Origin: Chryseobacterium sp. 39-10
GTDB lineage: Bacteria; Bacteroidota; Bacteroidia; Flavobacteriales; Weeksellaceae
Direction: 5' to 3'
Assembly (NCBI GenBank): GCA_001898255.1
Contig: MKTK01000007.1
Coordinates: 12,602-76,601, forward strand
DNA: 64,000 nt
In this document: positions 1 through 8,266 of the stretch, one piece after another
Layout: every line of letters begins with the position of its first letter
How positions within the stretch are numbered: the first letter of the stretch is position 1
Translations under genes and position numbers: made by a program
Notes under the pieces: generated by a model
Databases searched by the model: none
Told to the model about the DNA's origin: nothing
The model's input: only the letters and a program-made list of their open reading frames with translations

Positions 1-596
1 ACTAATTCCTGTAAGTGATGCAACATTGGATACCCTTCGTCGCTACCACCACTTGCTGCAGTATAAGCATCTGCACCTAAAACCAGCACATATGGTCCGT
101 TGACACCTGCAAGCCGAAGCTCAGATAATGCTTTCGCAATGGTATCTGGATAATTTTTAATGCTTGCCGGAAGTTTAATAGCGGTATTACTGCTCCCTCC
201 TCGAATCCCTTGAATTCCTGCAGCGGCATACCCTTCGAAAACCGCACGGTCTTCTGCATACGCAATTTTCTGTGCAGCATCTTTCAACGGTTGCCAATCG
301 GAATCTTCGGAACCTCGCTCCACATCATCAATGGCTTCGCGCGTCAGTTCAAACGGAACCCGAAATTCCACCACTGGCGTGATTTCACGAACAGCGGCCT
401 GCACGCCATCACCCGAAGTTTCCAGCGATTGCACATGGCCAGTGCCCACAGCGGAAAGATCATATCCTTTCGGACCGTCTACATCCACTACTTTTCTTGC
501 AGCAAGGTACCTTTTCAACGTTCTTTTCGCTTCTTCTTCAATTTGCTCCCAAGCCAATTCTGAAATGGGCGCAAGTTTACGATGTAAATTATTCAT
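1..596 (-). CDS. Family 1 encapsulin shell protein, C-terminus cut by window edge
   Basis: Translating the minus strand from the ATG at 596 gives MNNLHRKLAPISELAWEQI and an uninterrupted frame of about 198 codons to the window edge (last residues seen GYPMLHHLQELV). The N-terminal block and the later GPKGYDLSAVGTG and VEFRVPFELTREAIDD segments are typical of HK97-fold encapsulin shells, which self-assemble into protein nanocompartments. Family members are about 265 residues, so roughly 65 residues lie outside the window. It begins 49 bases after the stop of the DyP peroxidase gene, whose product ends in an encapsulin targeting peptide, so the two form a shell/cargo operon. Identity is secure; the C-terminus is unseen. 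Confidence 0.93.
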   Translation of the reverse strand, partial: MNNLHRKLAPISELAWEQIEEEAKRTLKRYLAARKVVDVDGPKGYDLSAVGTGHVQSLETSGDGVQAAVREITPVVEFRVPFELTREAIDDVERGSEDSDWQPLKDAAQKIAYAEDRAVFEGYAAAGIQGIRGGSSNTAIKLPASIKNYPDTIAKALSELRLAGVNGPYVLVLGADAYTAASGGSDEGYPMLHHLQEL

Positions 597-645
597 AATG
601 TATTGATTTATTTTTAGTTATAGGATTTATTTTCTGTTCATCGAA

Positions 646-1656
646 CTACTTTAGCGAGCCAATTCCCAACGAACCGTCACTCTCATATTTTTCTTCTTTG
701 ATTGCCGGTTTCTCTTCTGGCTCTTCATCATCAGATGAAAAATCATCCAGCATATCCAAAGTCGGCACAAAAAATAAACTACCTGTTTTGGCTGTACTGA
801 AATCCAGCAAACGGTCATAATTTCCCGGAGGATTACCGATGAACATGGCTTCAAGCATCAATTTTACCGTACTGAAAGTACTTGCGTAAGCTATAAAATA
901 AGTTCCCATCTCGTTGGTAGACATGTTTCCGAAAGGCAAATTATCGCGTATAATTTTAAGATCGTCTCCTACATTCGCTAAAGCAGAATGGGAATTGCTG
1001 GGTTTAACGTCATCCGTCATTTCCACATCGCTGTCTTTGTACCGTCCGAAGACTTTTTCCTGCTCTTCCACCGGAAGCGCCCTGAAAGCTACTAAATCGT
1101 GAATGTATTTCTGTACAAAAAGGTAACTTCCGCCTTTATATTCCGGATCTTCATCGCCCACCAATCCGTAGAACTCGCGTTGTTTGCTCTCAGGATTTTC
1201 GGTGCCGTCTACAAAACCGAGAATAGATCGGCCATCCCAATACCGGAAACCGTGCACTTCTTCTACACAGTCGGCAACCGGTGAAAGCACTTTGGCTATA
1301 TCTGCCGCCATATCGAAGCAGATGCTGTTATTGGTTCCTTTCAGGTGAAAATGCAAATCGCCTTTGGTGGAAACCGCTGTGTAATTGCTGCCGACAATTG
1401 GTTCAAATTCTTCCAGTTCTTTAGGCAAGGGCTTTGAAAGATCCAGCAAATTCCAGGCAAGATATCCAATTCCCATGATGCAACTCGCCCCGTTGTCGGG
1501 AAAACGAATGTTGGCTGAATGGTTAAGGTTGATCACCAACGCACAAACTCGTTGAAAAACTTTTTTTACATCTGCGCCTTCTTTAAAATTCCAAACGGTG
1601 AAAATCGTGTTGGTTCCGTGGTTATCGAGTACATTTTGTGGTCCTTCCTTGATCAT
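646..1656 (-). CDS. DyP-type heme peroxidase with encapsulin targeting peptide
   Basis: A 336-residue dye-decolorizing peroxidase. The GFVDG motif (about residues 147-151) carries the distal Asp, and His223 in SNSHSALANVG fits the proximal heme ligand. The acidic linker after about residue 300 (DDFSSDDEEPEEKPAIKEE) leads to a C-terminal tail ending DGSLGIGSLK, which matches the cargo-loading peptide that docks inside family 1 encapsulins. DyP enzymes oxidise substrates with H2O2; encapsulated ones are linked to oxidative stress defence. First gene of the pair with the encapsulin; ATG at 1656, TAG stop. The 200-base spacer to the next gene contains the divergent promoter region. Confidence 0.95.
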   Translation of the reverse strand: MIKEGPQNVLDNHGTNTIFTVWNFKEGADVKKVFQRVCALVINLNHSANIRFPDNGASCIMGIGYLAWNLLDLSKPLPKELEEFEPIVGSNYTAVSTKGDLHFHLKGTNNSICFDMAADIAKVLSPVADCVEEVHGFRYWDGRSILGFVDGTENPESKQREFYGLVGDEDPEYKGGSYLFVQKYIHDLVAFRALPVEEQEKVFGRYKDSDVEMTDDVKPSNSHSALANVGDDLKIIRDNLPFGNMSTNEMGTYFIAYASTFSTVKLMLEAMFIGNPPGNYDRLLDFSTAKTGSLFFVPTLDMLDDFSSDDEEPEEKPAIKEEKYESDGSLGIGSLK

Positions 1657-1832
1657 TTTGTAGTATAAATATTAAAATGCTAAATTAGCGATATATGAAC
1701 AGAAAATCAATAGAAACGATTGTTTATCATCTATTTTCATGATCGTTTTTTTCTTTCTAATGAAAGCGCAAACAAGAAATAAAAATGCTAAAGCCCGCTT
1801 AGATTGCAATAGCGTTGCATTCTTTCGCCGCG

Positions 1833-1840
1833 TATCTTTG
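1833..1840 (+). promoter_or_regulatory. -7 element TATCTTTG upstream of the P-type ATPase
   Basis: TATCTTTG matches the Bacteroidota primary-sigma -7 consensus TAnnTTTG and lies 17 bases before the ATG at 1858. A well spaced -33 TTG is not evident. Confidence 0.55.
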
Positions 1841-1857
1841 CCTTAAAATTCAATACA

Positions 1858-3873
1858 ATGGCTAAACAATGCTGTTCCGATGACGGACTGGAAATAAAAA
1901 AAGAAAACCATACGCACCAAAATGCTTCATGTTGCCATACAGAATCTCATGACGAGCACGACCATGGCCACGAGCATTCGCACGGGGATAGTGATAAAAG
2001 TACCTTTCAACTTTTCCTGCCGGCAATTATTTCCTTCATTTTATTAATGATTGGCATTACGCTGGACCATTGGATCCCGCAGCGCTGGTTCACGGGTTGG
2101 ATTCGTTTAGGATTATATATTGTGGCATACATTCCCGTAGGACTTCCTGTGATAAAAGAAGCGGTGGAAAGCATTCGCAATGGCGACTTTTTCTCTGAAT
2201 TTTTCCTGATGACGATTGCCACCATTGGTGCTTTTGCGATTGGTGAATTTCCGGAGGGTGTTGCCGTGATGTTGTTTTATTCCATTGGGGAGGCATTTCA
2301 GGATATTGCCGTGACTCGTGCAAAAACCAATATCAAAATCTTACTCGATCAACGTCCAGATGAAGTGACGATTATCGAAAACAATGAACCCAAAATCATC
2401 AAAGCTGAAACCGCAAAAATTGGACAACGCATTCAATTAAAACCAGGAGAAAAACTCGCTCTGGATGGTGAATTGATCTCCGAGAATGCATCGTTTAATA
2501 CCGCTGCGCTTACCGGAGAAAGCAAGCCCGACAGCAAAATAAAAGGAGATGAAGTACTTGCCGGAATGATCAACCTGAACACGGTATCGGAAGTCATCAT
2601 CAGAAAAGAATTTAAAGATTCCAAACTATCAAGAATTCTGGAATTGGTACAAAACGCGACTTCTCAGAAGGCAAAAACCGAACTTTTCATTCGTAAATTT
2701 GCCCGAATCTACACTCCAATTGTAACATTTTTAGCCGTTGCAATTTTTGTACTTCCTTACTTTTTTGTGGAGAGTTACGACTATAAAGACTGGCTGTATC
2801 GCGCCTGTATTTTTCTGGTTATTTCGTGTCCTTGTGCTTTGGTGATCTCCATCCCGTTGGGCTATTTTGGGGGAATTGGCGCCGGAAGTAAAAACGGAAT
2901 TTTGTTTAAAGGCAGTAATTTTCTCGATATCTTGGCCGATACCAAAAATGTGGTAATGGACAAAACCGGTACGTTAACCGAAGGGGTTTTTAAAGTAAAA
3001 GATATCACAATAGAACCAGAGTTTAATCAGGAAGAAATCCTGAAGTTTCTGAATTTTATTGAAGGAAAGTCCACCCACCCGATTGCCACAGCTATTCACG
3101 AGTATGTTGGGAAAGTTGATCATTCGATCCAAATGGAAAACATTGAAGAAATTGCAGGACATGGTTTAAAAGGAACTGTGGACGGCCGATTGTTTTTAGC
3201 CGGAAATTTCAAGTTGTTGGATCAATTTAAGATTCAATACCGAATTGATCCTTCCCAATTTACGGAAACGCTTATTGCGATTGCATTTGATGGAAAATTT
3301 GCCGGATACATCACTATTTCTGACCATCTGAAAGCAGGCGCCCAGCAAGCCATCGCCGAGTTGAAAAACCTTGGCGTAAAACCGACCATGCTGAGTGGCG
3401 ACAAAACGGCCGTTGTGGATGCTGTTGCCAAAACGTTAGGAATAACCAATGCTTTCGGCGACTTACTACCAGAAGATAAGGTGAACAAAGTAAAAGAAAT
3501 AAAAGCTACAGGTGCAAAAGTGGCTTTTGTAGGTGATGGAGTGAATGACGCGCCGGTAGTGGCTTTAAGCGACGTGGGTATTGCCATGGGCGGATTGGGA
3601 AGCGATGCCACCATTGAAACTGCAGACGTGGTGATTCAGGACGACCAACCTTCTAAAATACCGATGGCAATTAAGATTGGCAAAGAAACAAAAAAGATTG
3701 TCTGGCAAAATATTGCGCTTGCTTTTATCGTAAAAGCAGCGGTTTTAATCCTTGGTGCCGGTGGTTTGGCAACCATGTGGGAAGCCGTATTCGCCGATGT
3801 CGGCGTTGCGTTGCTTGCGATCTTAAATGCTGTACGAATTCAGAACATGAAGTTTACGTCGAGCAGTCATTAA
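1858..3873 (+). CDS. Heavy-metal (Zn/Cd/Pb-type) P1B ATPase with His/Cys-rich N-terminus
   Basis: A 671-residue metal-exporting P-type ATPase. The membrane metal-binding CPC motif is at residues 324-326, the phosphorylated Asp368 is in DKTGTLTEG, and the hinge GDGVNDAPVVALSDVG follows, as in ZntA/CadA. Instead of a folded N-terminal HMA domain (GMxCxxC) the first 45 residues hold 9 His and 4 Cys (CCSDD, CCHTES, DHGHEHSHG), a flexible metal-chelating tail. Predicted role: ATP-driven efflux of Zn2+ and similar divalent cations across the inner membrane. Monocistronic, divergent from the encapsulin operon. The P1B-2 assignment rests on CPC plus the overall fit; exact metal range is not visible. 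Confidence 0.93.
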   Translation: MAKQCCSDDGLEIKKENHTHQNASCCHTESHDEHDHGHEHSHGDSDKSTFQLFLPAIISFILLMIGITLDHWIPQRWFTGWIRLGLYIVAYIPVGLPVIKEAVESIRNGDFFSEFFLMTIATIGAFAIGEFPEGVAVMLFYSIGEAFQDIAVTRAKTNIKILLDQRPDEVTIIENNEPKIIKAETAKIGQRIQLKPGEKLALDGELISENASFNTAALTGESKPDSKIKGDEVLAGMINLNTVSEVIIRKEFKDSKLSRILELVQNATSQKAKTELFIRKFARIYTPIVTFLAVAIFVLPYFFVESYDYKDWLYRACIFLVISCPCALVISIPLGYFGGIGAGSKNGILFKGSNFLDILADTKNVVMDKTGTLTEGVFKVKDITIEPEFNQEEILKFLNFIEGKSTHPIATAIHEYVGKVDHSIQMENIEEIAGHGLKGTVDGRLFLAGNFKLLDQFKIQYRIDPSQFTETLIAIAFDGKFAGYITISDHLKAGAQQAIAELKNLGVKPTMLSGDKTAVVDAVAKTLGITNAFGDLLPEDKVNKVKEIKATGAKVAFVGDGVNDAPVVALSDVGIAMGGLGSDATIETADVVIQDDQPSKIPMAIKIGKETKKIVWQNIALAFIVKAAVLILGAGGLATMWEAVFADVGVALLAILNAVRIQNMKFTSSSH

Positions 3874-4108
3874 TTCTAATTTACAAAGAATGATGTTCAA
3901 AGAAAACGTTTGACGCATTTAGTTTTTAAGATGATCGGTCGTCAGCTTTTTTATTCAAATGGTTACCGCTTTCACAAATGGTCTCTCTTTTCAATGGCAA
4001 TTGTGACGTTTTAAACCCTGTTCTTTTTAGTTTTTATTGAGGTAAGGTTATTATTGCACGGTCTTTGCTACGTTACGGTTCGTTAGCTTTTTTATTTGTA
4101 CCGATTCG

Positions 4109-4116
4109 TAAATTTG
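4109..4116 (+). promoter_or_regulatory. -7 element TAAATTTG that helps fix the oxidoreductase start
   Basis: TAAATTTG lies 29 bases before the ATG at 4146. An in-frame TTG at 4065 would lie upstream of this promoter, which supports the downstream ATG as the start. Confidence 0.5.
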
Positions 4117-4145
4117 TATTGTTAATCATAAACCTTTTAAATAGA

Positions 4146-4799
4146 ATGAAAAAAATAGCAGTAATAGGAGCCACCGGATTTGTAGGTGCTCACGTGGTAA
4201 AAGAATTAGAAAACAGAGGATACCAAGTGGAGGCGTTGGCTAGAAACACCTCAAAGGTAGAAACATCAGATCGCGTGCATGCTGATGATATTGATGTTAA
4301 CAACGTGGCCGATTTAGCGGCTAAGTTAAAAGGGAACGATGCTGTGATCAGTACTTTTAATGCAGGATGGACAAACCCAAACATCTACAATGATTTCCTT
4401 CAGGGTTCCGAAAACATAGAGAAAGCCGTAGAAGAATCGGGTGTTAAACGGCTTATTGTTGTAGGAGGTGCCGGCAGTTTGCACGCCCCCGATGGTACCC
4501 AGCTGGTGGATTCACCAGATTTTCCAGCCGCAATAAAGCCCGGTGCCGAAGCAGCCAGAGATTACTTAAATATCATCAAGAAGAACACAGTTTTGGATTG
4601 GACTTATTTTTCACCAGCTCCCGAAATGCATCAGGGAACATCCGGAGAGCGAAAAGGAAGCTATAGAACAGATTTAGAAAATCCCGTAGCCAATGAAGAT
4701 GGAAGAAGTGTTATTTCAGTTGAAGATGTAGCGGTTGCATTGGTCGACGAACTGGAAAACAATCGATTTGTACATAAAAGATTTACAGCCGCCTATTAA
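4146..4799 (+). CDS. NAD(P)-binding atypical SDR oxidoreductase (NmrA/YwnB-like)
   Basis: A 217-residue protein starting MKKIAVIGATGFVGAHVVKE, a Rossmann GxxGxxG dinucleotide-binding loop at the N-terminus, then an SDR fold with RLIVVGGAGSLHAP and VLDWTYFSPAPE, as in the NAD(P)H-binding YwnB/YhfK group of atypical SDRs. These are soluble flavin- or NAD(P)-reductase-like proteins with no firmly assigned substrate. The ATG at 4146 is preferred: the 27 codons upstream in frame encode a non-conserved stretch and overlap the likely promoter. Stands alone between the ATPase and the NlpE-like gene. Confidence 0.85.
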   Translation: MKKIAVIGATGFVGAHVVKELENRGYQVEALARNTSKVETSDRVHADDIDVNNVADLAAKLKGNDAVISTFNAGWTNPNIYNDFLQGSENIEKAVEESGVKRLIVVGGAGSLHAPDGTQLVDSPDFPAAIKPGAEAARDYLNIIKKNTVLDWTYFSPAPEMHQGTSGERKGSYRTDLENPVANEDGRSVISVEDVAVALVDELENNRFVHKRFTAAY

Positions 4800-4887
4800 A
4801 ACACGAGCAAACTCCAATTGATTTTTGCTTACACCTCTTTTAAAAATCATATTTTTGATTAAAAACAACACTTAAAATCTATTCTTT

Positions 4888-5361
4888 ATGAACACTAAAT
4901 TAATCATAGCCGCAACCGCATTGGCATTATTTTCCTGCCAGAAAAAAAATACCGAAGTAACCACAGAGAAGGTAGTGGTGGCAGATTCTGTTGCTTCAGC
5001 TCCTGCTGTAGATTCAGCCAATAACGCGACAACAGCTGGCGACACTTCCCAAAATGCTTTGGACTGGGCGGGAACTTATGAAACTACACTTCCGTGCGCC
5101 GACTGTCCGGGAATTAAAACAACGCTTACACTCAACAAGGATAATACATTCAAAATAACTGAAGAGTATCTAGAGAAAAACGCAAAATATCCTGATCAAG
5201 GGACTTTCGCCTGGAATAAAGAAGGCAACATAATTACACTCAATGGAAAGGATGTAAAATACAAATACAAAGTGGGAGAAAACAAATTGACACAGCTTGA
5301 TTTGGACGGAAAAGAAATTAACAACTCTTTCAAAGACTTGTACGTTTACAAAAAGAAATAA
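4888..5361 (+). CDS. NlpE-like copper resistance/envelope-stress lipoprotein
   Basis: A 157-residue lipoprotein. The signal peptide ends in the lipobox LFSC, making Cys17 the lipidated residue. An Ala/Thr-rich linker leads to the NlpE N-terminal domain, recognised by TLPCADCPGIKTTLTLN with its CxxC (CADC) and by the barrel strand TFKITEEYLE. In E. coli NlpE senses surface contact and copper; the flavobacterial single-domain relatives have no tested role. It is followed at once by a terminator and appears to be a single-gene unit. Confidence 0.87.
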   Translation: MNTKLIIAATALALFSCQKKNTEVTTEKVVVADSVASAPAVDSANNATTAGDTSQNALDWAGTYETTLPCADCPGIKTTLTLNKDNTFKITEEYLEKNAKYPDQGTFAWNKEGNIITLNGKDVKYKYKVGENKLTQLDLDGKEINNSFKDLYVYKKK

Positions 5362-5380
5362 AAGCAATTGATGATGAAAA

Positions 5381-5412
5381 GCGCCGGAATATTTAATTTT
5401 CTGGCGTTTTTT
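5381..5412 (+). terminator. Rho-independent terminator after the NlpE-like gene
   Basis: The stem CGCCGGA / TCTGGCG (one G-U pair) is followed by TTTTTT, 20 bases after the stop. Confidence 0.8.
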
Positions 5413-5558
5413 ATCATCTTATGTAAGATAAAAGCACTATTGAAGTGCGGGCTAAGGTTGAAATAATCTGCAAATTCAGACCCATCGTCACCCCCTATTT
5501 CTAATTTTTCGATTCAACATGTAATCCCGGATTTTTCCGATGCATGTTAGCATAAGTG

Positions 5559-7277
5559 TTATTCTGCACTAAGGTATTCAATTGCCTTTTCAATGAAAGT
5601 ATCTTTTCCATTTTTTATATCTTCAATATTATCCTCTACAAAAATATCCGGTACAATGCCTTTGGTATGAAAAAGCGAATGATCAGGATTTCGGACTTTG
5701 AGACCTGTATATGAATATGTCATTCCACTCAATAAATGAATATCATTTCTATCTCCATTCATCCCTCCCGTTGTTCTTCCTATAATAGTTGCATATCCAT
5801 TACCTTTTAAGTAAGTCGGTATTGATTCCTGAAAACTTCCGCTTCCTTCATAGACTAACAAAACAATTTTTGCAGTTAAATCTTTATTTTTTTTGATATC
5901 CCATCCATGAAAATCTGTATAAACTACATCCTCATAAAATGGATTTTGAATTTTTGGAGAAGAAATAAATTTCACATTATTCCTATCATTAAAAAAATTG
6001 TTTGCTAATAATTGCCAAGTTTTTTCACCTCTTTTCGGGTAACCTCTTAAATCGATAATGATTTTTTTTGAAGATTGAATTTTTGCAAGATTTTCAGTAG
6101 CTATTTTTGCTGTAAGATTTTGAAGATTTAAGTATAAAACATCATTTTTCATATCTTCAATCTCTATATTATTATCTTTACTAAAGAACTCTGGGTTTTG
6201 ATAGGCAATAAAACTTCGTTTTAACTCAACTTTTTTTCCATTATCTAATGTTAACACTATGGTTGAGTTTTCTTTTCCTTTTAAGAGTTCTTTTAATGCA
6301 AGATGGGTTGTATATTGTTCTGAACCTGAAAAAGTAAGCTTACTAGTATTAATTAATTCAATTGGATTAACATTGTTGATGTACAAAATAACGTCCCCCT
6401 TTTTCAAATCAGTATGAGGAAAGAGTAAATCACTTATCACAACTTGATTTGTTTTTTGTAGGTATTTCAATTTTATTGGTGGCAAAAAAGAATTTTTCTT
6501 AGTGAATTCGGGATAAGAAATATACATATGGCCATCTCTAAAATGGTGTGAAAATCTTCGTAAAGTTAAAAAGTTGTCTTCCTGAGTTTTGTTTTTAAAA
6601 CTTTCTTCTAAACCCTTCTTCAAAATATTGTCCCAATCAATATCTATTTCGTCTTGGTAAGTGTAGAAATGCCTTAGACCCGACCACATAATGATGACGT
6701 TTGAAATAGCAACTCTATTGTCAAAAGCGGTTGCCTTTAAATCCGCATATTTTTGAATTTCTCCAACGGGTTGTGTTTGGCCATTTTTTTCATACACAAT
6801 GAGCGGAATGTTTACAATAAAATTGTTTGATAGCCGCAGTGTATAACTATCTTTAGGTTGAGGGACATTAGTTAATTTTATTTTGATGCTATCTTCGTTT
6901 GACCTTTTTCTCATAAAGGTTCCGCTTTTACTTATGCTTCCGCTCGCAACACCAGAATTAATCCAATAAATCGGTTTCTCTCCATTGATTTCCCATTTAT
7001 ATTTTGTTGTACCAAAAGTAATAGAGGGTGCAATTGGAATAAATAGTTCTTTTATTTTTGATTCAAAATCGTTTTCAGTTTTTGTTTTTAATATTTCATT
7101 TACTGCGTACACTGTAAAAGCATCCCAACTCAATTGGGCAGATTCATCACTTGGGTGAAAATGGCGAACTACGGAATAGATTTTAGTAAAATCTTGAAGT
7201 TTTTGAATCTCATCATTTGTTTGAGCGAATAAAATGTTCGATAATAGAACAGGAAATAATAGAATTCTCCACTTCAT
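5559..7277 (-). CDS. Secreted S41-family (C-terminal processing peptidase-like) serine protease
   Basis: A 572-residue protein with a signal peptide (cleavage near ILFAQ, residue 19). An N-terminal helical region is followed by a PDZ-like segment (LKKGDVILYINNVNPIELI) and an S41 catalytic core: KIIIDLRGYP and VLLVYEGSGSFQESIP, in which Ser479 sits where tail-specific proteases carry the nucleophile, then GRTTGGMNGDRN and GLKVRNPDHS. Periplasmic or surface protease; substrate unknown. By eye the coding sequence is noticeably more A/T-rich than the neighbouring housekeeping genes, which may point to recent acquisition. Stands alone, with the flanking genes on either side having their own terminators. 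Confidence 0.85.
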   Translation of the reverse strand: MKWRILLFPVLLSNILFAQTNDEIQKLQDFTKIYSVVRHFHPSDESAQLSWDAFTVYAVNEILKTKTENDFESKIKELFIPIAPSITFGTTKYKWEINGEKPIYWINSGVASGSISKSGTFMRKRSNEDSIKIKLTNVPQPKDSYTLRLSNNFIVNIPLIVYEKNGQTQPVGEIQKYADLKATAFDNRVAISNVIIMWSGLRHFYTYQDEIDIDWDNILKKGLEESFKNKTQEDNFLTLRRFSHHFRDGHMYISYPEFTKKNSFLPPIKLKYLQKTNQVVISDLLFPHTDLKKGDVILYINNVNPIELINTSKLTFSGSEQYTTHLALKELLKGKENSTIVLTLDNGKKVELKRSFIAYQNPEFFSKDNNIEIEDMKNDVLYLNLQNLTAKIATENLAKIQSSKKIIIDLRGYPKRGEKTWQLLANNFFNDRNNVKFISSPKIQNPFYEDVVYTDFHGWDIKKNKDLTAKIVLLVYEGSGSFQESIPTYLKGNGYATIIGRTTGGMNGDRNDIHLLSGMTYSYTGLKVRNPDHSLFHTKGIVPDIFVEDNIEDIKNGKDTFIEKAIEYLSAE

Positions 7278-7593
7278 AAAATGAGTATTTGGTTTATTGA
7301 TCTACAAATGAAGAATAAAAATTCAGAAATGTTTTAAAAGTAGCATTTAAAGTAATTCTAAAATTTGTTAAAAAATCATAATAATGGCGAGTTTTGTTTC
7401 ACTTTCTGATCAATGTTAACTTTTGAAATTGCTAATCAAAAAGATACAAACGTCATTTACCGATCAATTCAATTATGATAAATGGGAAAAGTTTGTTGGC
7501 AGAGACTAAAAACAAGTTCAGTTTTTGGCCGAAATAGGAAATTGAAGATAGCCCTTTTGTTCATGAAATAATCCATTTCCATCCCATAGAAAA
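7278..7593. other. Intergenic stretch without a supported gene
   Basis: Between the S41 protease start and the terminator of the DUF2147 gene. It is AT-rich and holds only short unsupported frames. The S41 promoter should lie in its left part, but no clear TAnnTTTG was found. Confidence 0.5.
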
Positions 7594-7619
7594 ATCCGAT
7601 ACCTTAGCGGGTATCGGAT
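7589..7619 (-). terminator. Terminator of the DUF2147 gene
   Basis: A perfect 10-bp stem ATCCGATACC (7594-7603) / GGTATCGGAT (7610-7619) with a 6-base loop is followed on the minus strand by a T run, about 30 bases after the stop. Confidence 0.88.
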
Positions 7620-7647
7620 CTGATGATTCTGTTCTAAACGAGAAAGT

Positions 7648-8067
7648 TTAGTTAACTTTTTGCCAGGTTTGAGTTCTGCCAATAAGTGAAAAACCAACAT
7701 ATCCCCTTACATTAAGTTTCTCACCGTCTCTGGTGATGGTGCATTTGTAAGATTTGCCTGTTTTGGGATCGGTGATCGTGCCTCCTGTGAATTCTTCCCC
7801 ATCTTTTTTCAAATCGCGGATAATCTCCATACCAAGTATCGGCTTCCCTTTTCTTTCGTCTTTGCAAGCGGTACAGTTAGGATCCGCAGGTTTTATGAGT
7901 AATTGGGCAATTTTTCCGTAATACTTGCCATTGGTTTTTTTGGTAATTTCCACAATGGATTTTGCCTGTCCTGTTTCATCGTCTATGGTTTTCCATTTTC
8001 CTTCGATCTGGGCATAAGAAAGTGTTGCAAAAAAAAGTGCAACAAAAGCGAAAGTTATTCTTTTCAT
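7648..8067 (-). CDS. DUF2147 family secreted protein
   Basis: A 139-residue protein starting MKRITFAFVALFFATLSYAQ, a signal peptide, followed by the DUF2147 pattern IEGKWKTIDDETGQAKSIVEI and later GKPILGMEIIRDLKK...GGTITDPKTGKSYKC. A CxxC (NCTACKDERKGKP) is present. These small periplasmic beta-rich proteins have no established function. The ATG at 8067 is chosen because it directly precedes the signal peptide; 15 further in-frame codons upstream look non-coding. Single-gene unit with its own terminator. Confidence 0.88.
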   Translation of the reverse strand: MKRITFAFVALFFATLSYAQIEGKWKTIDDETGQAKSIVEITKKTNGKYYGKIAQLLIKPADPNCTACKDERKGKPILGMEIIRDLKKDGEEFTGGTITDPKTGKSYKCTITRDGEKLNVRGYVGFSLIGRTQTWQKVN

Positions 8068-8266
8068 TTTCTCAAATATTTTTAGTTGTTTAGGTTGGAT
8101 AAAAATAATCAAAAAAAATTAACCCGCAAATAAATCGCTATCCATGCCATAATTGATTAAATACGAAGCTAATTAACCTATAATATGGCAAAGTTTTCTG
8201 GGAGTAGATAAAGTTTATTCATTAATAGATTTCACTAGTAATGATAGAATGTCATCAATACCATCA

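Noticed and set aside
4065-4145. TTG start for the SDR-like oxidoreductase
   Set aside because: Adds 27 non-conserved residues and precedes the likely promoter; the ATG at 4146 starts the Rossmann motif.
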